Shown in pieces: positions 26,455 to 28,105 of a DNA stretch of 28,105 nt (position 1 is the first letter of the stretch; every line of letters starts with the position of its first letter). The notes under the pieces were generated by a model. That model was not told the origin of the DNA. It saw only the letters and a program-made list of their open reading frames with translations, and ran no database searches. Source of the DNA: a virus; IMG/VR virus record IMGVR_UViG_3300030107_006813, positions 402 through 28,506 of that record. One strand, given 5' to 3'. The translations under genes and the position numbers were made by a program.

Positions 26455-26868
26455 TTATTCTCCGTTTCCGTTTTTATAATGCATATCTCTAGCTTTGTCT
26501 TTTAATTCTTCAATGTCTTCTAAAACCTTGTCCATTTGTTTTCTTAAAAATTCTATGTTTACTTTATTTAATGCCATTGATTCGATATGTTTGTTCAACT
26601 TATCCGTGGACTTGTATAAATCCTCGATCATCATAAATTGCTCGCTATCTGCAGGAAGCGAACCAAGTTGACCCCGAGGCCACTTGATCCGGAAATTTGT
26701 ATTTTCAACTAAATCTTTTTCCATTAGTTCTAATGTTGTTTGAATTTTATTTTGCGTCTCAATGATACCGAAGTAAGCCCAGGTTCCAATCGCGACCATG
26801 GCGATCAGGGAGGCTACCGTTTTCATCGGCATTTGTACAGCTGCTTCTTCTGAAATTTTAAGTGCCAT
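26455..26868 (-). CDS. single-span membrane protein with coiled coil
   Basis: 137 aa. Short polar N-terminus, then a membrane helix at about 16-34 (K-T-V-A-S-L-I-A-M-V-A-I-G-T-W-A-Y-F-G). A long charged helical region follows (about 42-135, W-P-R-G-Q-L-G-S-L at 63-71), probably periplasmic. This layout, next to a small lipoprotein gene and the endolysin, fits an inner-membrane spanin; a scaffold or injection role is also possible. Its ATG overlaps the previous stop (TAATG). Confidence 0.6.
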   Translation of the reverse strand: MALKISEEAAVQMPMKTVASLIAMVAIGTWAYFGIIETQNKIQTTLELMEKDLVENTNFRIKWPRGQLGSLPADSEQFMMIEDLYKSTDKLNKHIESMALNKVNIEFLRKQMDKVLEDIEELKDKARDMHYKNGNGE

Positions 26869-27023
26869 TAGTTACAATTCATTTTATCTAGGTCAACTGG
26901 TTTAGCTTTGTAAAACCAGAACCAAGATGAAATCTTTGTTCCTTCTTGTGTGTATGTGCATTTAGGACCAATTGCACATGAACTTAAAGCGAATAACGCT
27001 ATTATAAACAGTATTTTTTTCAT
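26868..27023 (-). CDS. 51-aa lipoprotein, candidate outer-membrane spanin
   Basis: Reads M-K-K-I-L-F-I-I-A-L-F-A-L-S-S-C, a compact type II signal peptide with lipobox L-S-S-C and lipidated Cys16, then 35 residues including W-F-W-F-Y-K-A-K-P-V-D-L. It begins one base after the stop of the gene at 27025 and its stop overlaps the next ATG. A lipoprotein beside a coiled-coil inner-membrane protein and an endolysin suggests a two-component spanin. Assignment is by context; the pair is separate, not nested. Confidence 0.6.
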   Translation of the reverse strand: MKKILFIIALFALSSCAIGPKCTYTQEGTKISSWFWFYKAKPVDLDKMNCN

Positions 27024-27024
27024 A

Positions 27025-27342
27025 TTATTGTGATAGTGGGTTGGACGTAGATACCTTAATTTCTTCTATCTGAACTTTTAATAATTCTATTTCTTTAGAG
27101 TTAACTAAAGGTTTAGTATGAGAATGTTCAACTGGATGCTCGTGTGAAGTGTCAACATTTTCTAGTGCTGCTACTTTTTCTTCTAGTACTGCTATTTGTG
27201 CAGAATAATCTACTGAAGATCTACCCTCTATTTCAGATAATTTTGTTGTAATTTCTCCATACTTAACAAAGCCACCACCTATTGCAACGATCGCTGCAAT
27301 TAAAGCTGCTATTCCTGCAAGTTGTTCTTTGAGCTTACCCAT
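27025..27342 (-). CDS. membrane-anchored coiled-coil protein with His-rich segment
   Basis: 105 aa. Membrane helix at about 9-27 (A-G-I-A-A-L-I-A-A-I-V-A-I-G-G-G-F). Coiled coil follows (about 33-62), then H-E-H-P-V-E-H-S-H-T-K-P (67-78) which might bind metal, and a second helical stretch. It overlaps the upstream gene by 8 nt and is followed at 1 nt by the lipoprotein gene. A holin or inner-membrane lysis protein is possible, but its function is unknown. Confidence 0.6.
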   Translation of the reverse strand: MGKLKEQLAGIAALIAAIVAIGGGFVKYGEITTKLSEIEGRSSVDYSAQIAVLEEKVAALENVDTSHEHPVEHSHTKPLVNSKEIELLKVQIEEIKVSTSNPLSQ

Positions 27343-28105
27343 TTTTTAACATCTCCAGTTCCATTAAAAGCCTTTGTTTCTTAATCTTTATTTCATTAAG
27401 TTTTTTAGCTTTAATTTCAATCTTATCATTATTTGTATAACTTGCAAGATTAGTATTTGGGTATATTTGCCTATTATCGAAGATATTTAATTGGTCTAAA
27501 TACATGTCTTTTGGCTTATAAAACGCTGTATTTGCGTATGCATTTAGTGATGCTTGTTCACTTGTCATGGCTTCCATTTTTATGATATTCTTGACGGCTA
27601 AATTTTTAGATATATCTTTAATATCGCTATCAACTTTATCCATTATTCTGTCAAGATTTTTGACGATAGCTTTTTTCTGTTGTATCTTTTTTTGTTTGGC
27701 AAGCTTCTTAGTCTGAACAGCGGACTTCTTAGAAGTCTCGCTAGTAGATTTCTCTTCTTTAACTTCTTCTTTTTCTTCTTCATTAGTTGCTTCTACCATT
27801 TTAGTAGGTTCTTCTTCAACAGCTTCTTCTTCAGCCATTTCAGTAGTTTCTTCTTCCATAACTTCTTCTTCAACCATTTCTTCTGACTCTTCTTCTATCA
27901 TTTCTTCTTGTGGAAAACTATGAGACATGGTCTTTGGTTCTTTTTCTATTATTTCTTCTTCCATTACAGTTTCTTCTTTCATCATTGGTTTTTCTTCAAT
28001 AATTTCTTCTTCCTCCATAACCATTTCTTCTTCTTGAGAAACCATCGGTAAGAAGCTTGCAATGATCTCTTCTGTTTCTTCATATATTTCCTCCTCTTGT
28101 GGTAA
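27335..28105 (-). CDS. Glu-rich repeat protein, open at the window edge
   Basis: The frame has no stop from 28045 to the edge at 28105, so the 5' end is missing; the M at 28045 is internal to a repeat. First part (to about 27780) is a Glu/Val/Met low-complexity run (E-E-E-M-V-M-E-E-E-E-I-I-E-E-K) made of imperfect 6-12-residue units. Then a Lys-rich coiled coil, and a C-terminal globular-looking segment with N-A-Y-A-N-T-A-F-Y-K-P-K-D-M-Y and I-F-D-N-R-Q-I-Y-P-N. The C-terminal part may bind the virion; the acidic repeat may be a spacer. No family identified. Confidence 0.7.
   Translation of the reverse strand, partial: LPQEEEIYEETEEIIASFLPMVSQEEEMVMEEEEIIEEKPMMKEETVMEEEIIEKEPKTMSHSFPQEEMIEEESEEMVEEEVMEEETTEMAEEEAVEEEPTKMVEATNEEEKEEVKEEKSTSETSKKSAVQTKKLAKQKKIQQKKAIVKNLDRIMDKVDSDIKDISKNLAVKNIIKMEAMTSEQASLNAYANTAFYKPKDMYLDQLNIFDNRQIYPNTNLASYTNNDKIEIKAKKLNEIKIKKQRLLMELEMLKNG

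Overview
The window is a piece of a tailed double-stranded DNA phage genome. It is AT-rich, tightly packed and mostly transcribed leftward (minus strand). The hallmark genes are a large terminase (7778-9250), a portal protein (5177-7669), a probable scaffold (2661-3683), a major capsid protein (646-1551), a small terminase (16911-17480, plus strand) and an M15-type endolysin (25748-26233). Low GC, lysine- and asparagine-rich small proteins, several 2OG-Fe(II) oxygenase-like genes and a phage GroES resemble uncultured marine phages of SAR11-like or other AT-rich marine bacteria. That host assignment is inference from style, not proof. No integrase, tRNA, CRISPR array or insertion sequence was seen, and tail genes must lie outside the window.

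Layout, read leftward. 28105-25453 holds a Glu-rich coiled-coil protein open at the window edge, three small membrane or lipoprotein genes, the endolysin and two tiny genes, which together look like a lysis module. 25453-20437 is a dense run of small genes, many sharing ATGA, GTGA or TAATG stop/start overlaps, with three 2OG-Fe(II) oxygenase-like genes and a ribbon-helix-helix candidate. 20387-18196 carries an HNH-like endonuclease, two tiny membrane proteins and a RecB/Cas4-like PD-(D/E)XK nuclease. 17822-18195 is a repeat-rich non-coding stretch. Then come two small basic genes, the small terminase (plus), a divergent minus gene, a fourth 2OG oxygenase-like gene and a VRR-NUC-like nuclease.

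From about 13.8 to 15.56 kb six small genes run on the plus strand from a divergent control region that has palindromes and a perfect DnaA-box word. Facing it, a minus-strand operon of very small genes runs from 13795 to 12175. 9.3-12.1 kb is sparse: a few unknown genes on both strands, strong hairpins including one clear intrinsic terminator, and copies of a short dispersed repeat (core ACARGCGA). 9250-1 is the packaging and head block: terL, portal, small genes including a membrane protein, GroES, scaffold, a structural gene, a putative decoration protein and the capsid protein. It ends in a promoter with a structured leader for a gene running off the left edge.

Expression appears to rely on the host sigma-70 type polymerase: several TTGACA promoters with 16-17 bp spacers are visible and no phage RNA polymerase is present here. 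Features most worth attention are the leader that places its Shine-Dalgarno in a hairpin loop, the dispersed ACARGCGA repeats that also sit in gene leaders and in a nuclease C-terminus, four oxygenase-like genes in one phage segment, compact divergent control regions, and a series of tiny membrane peptides embedded in operons by 4-base overlaps.
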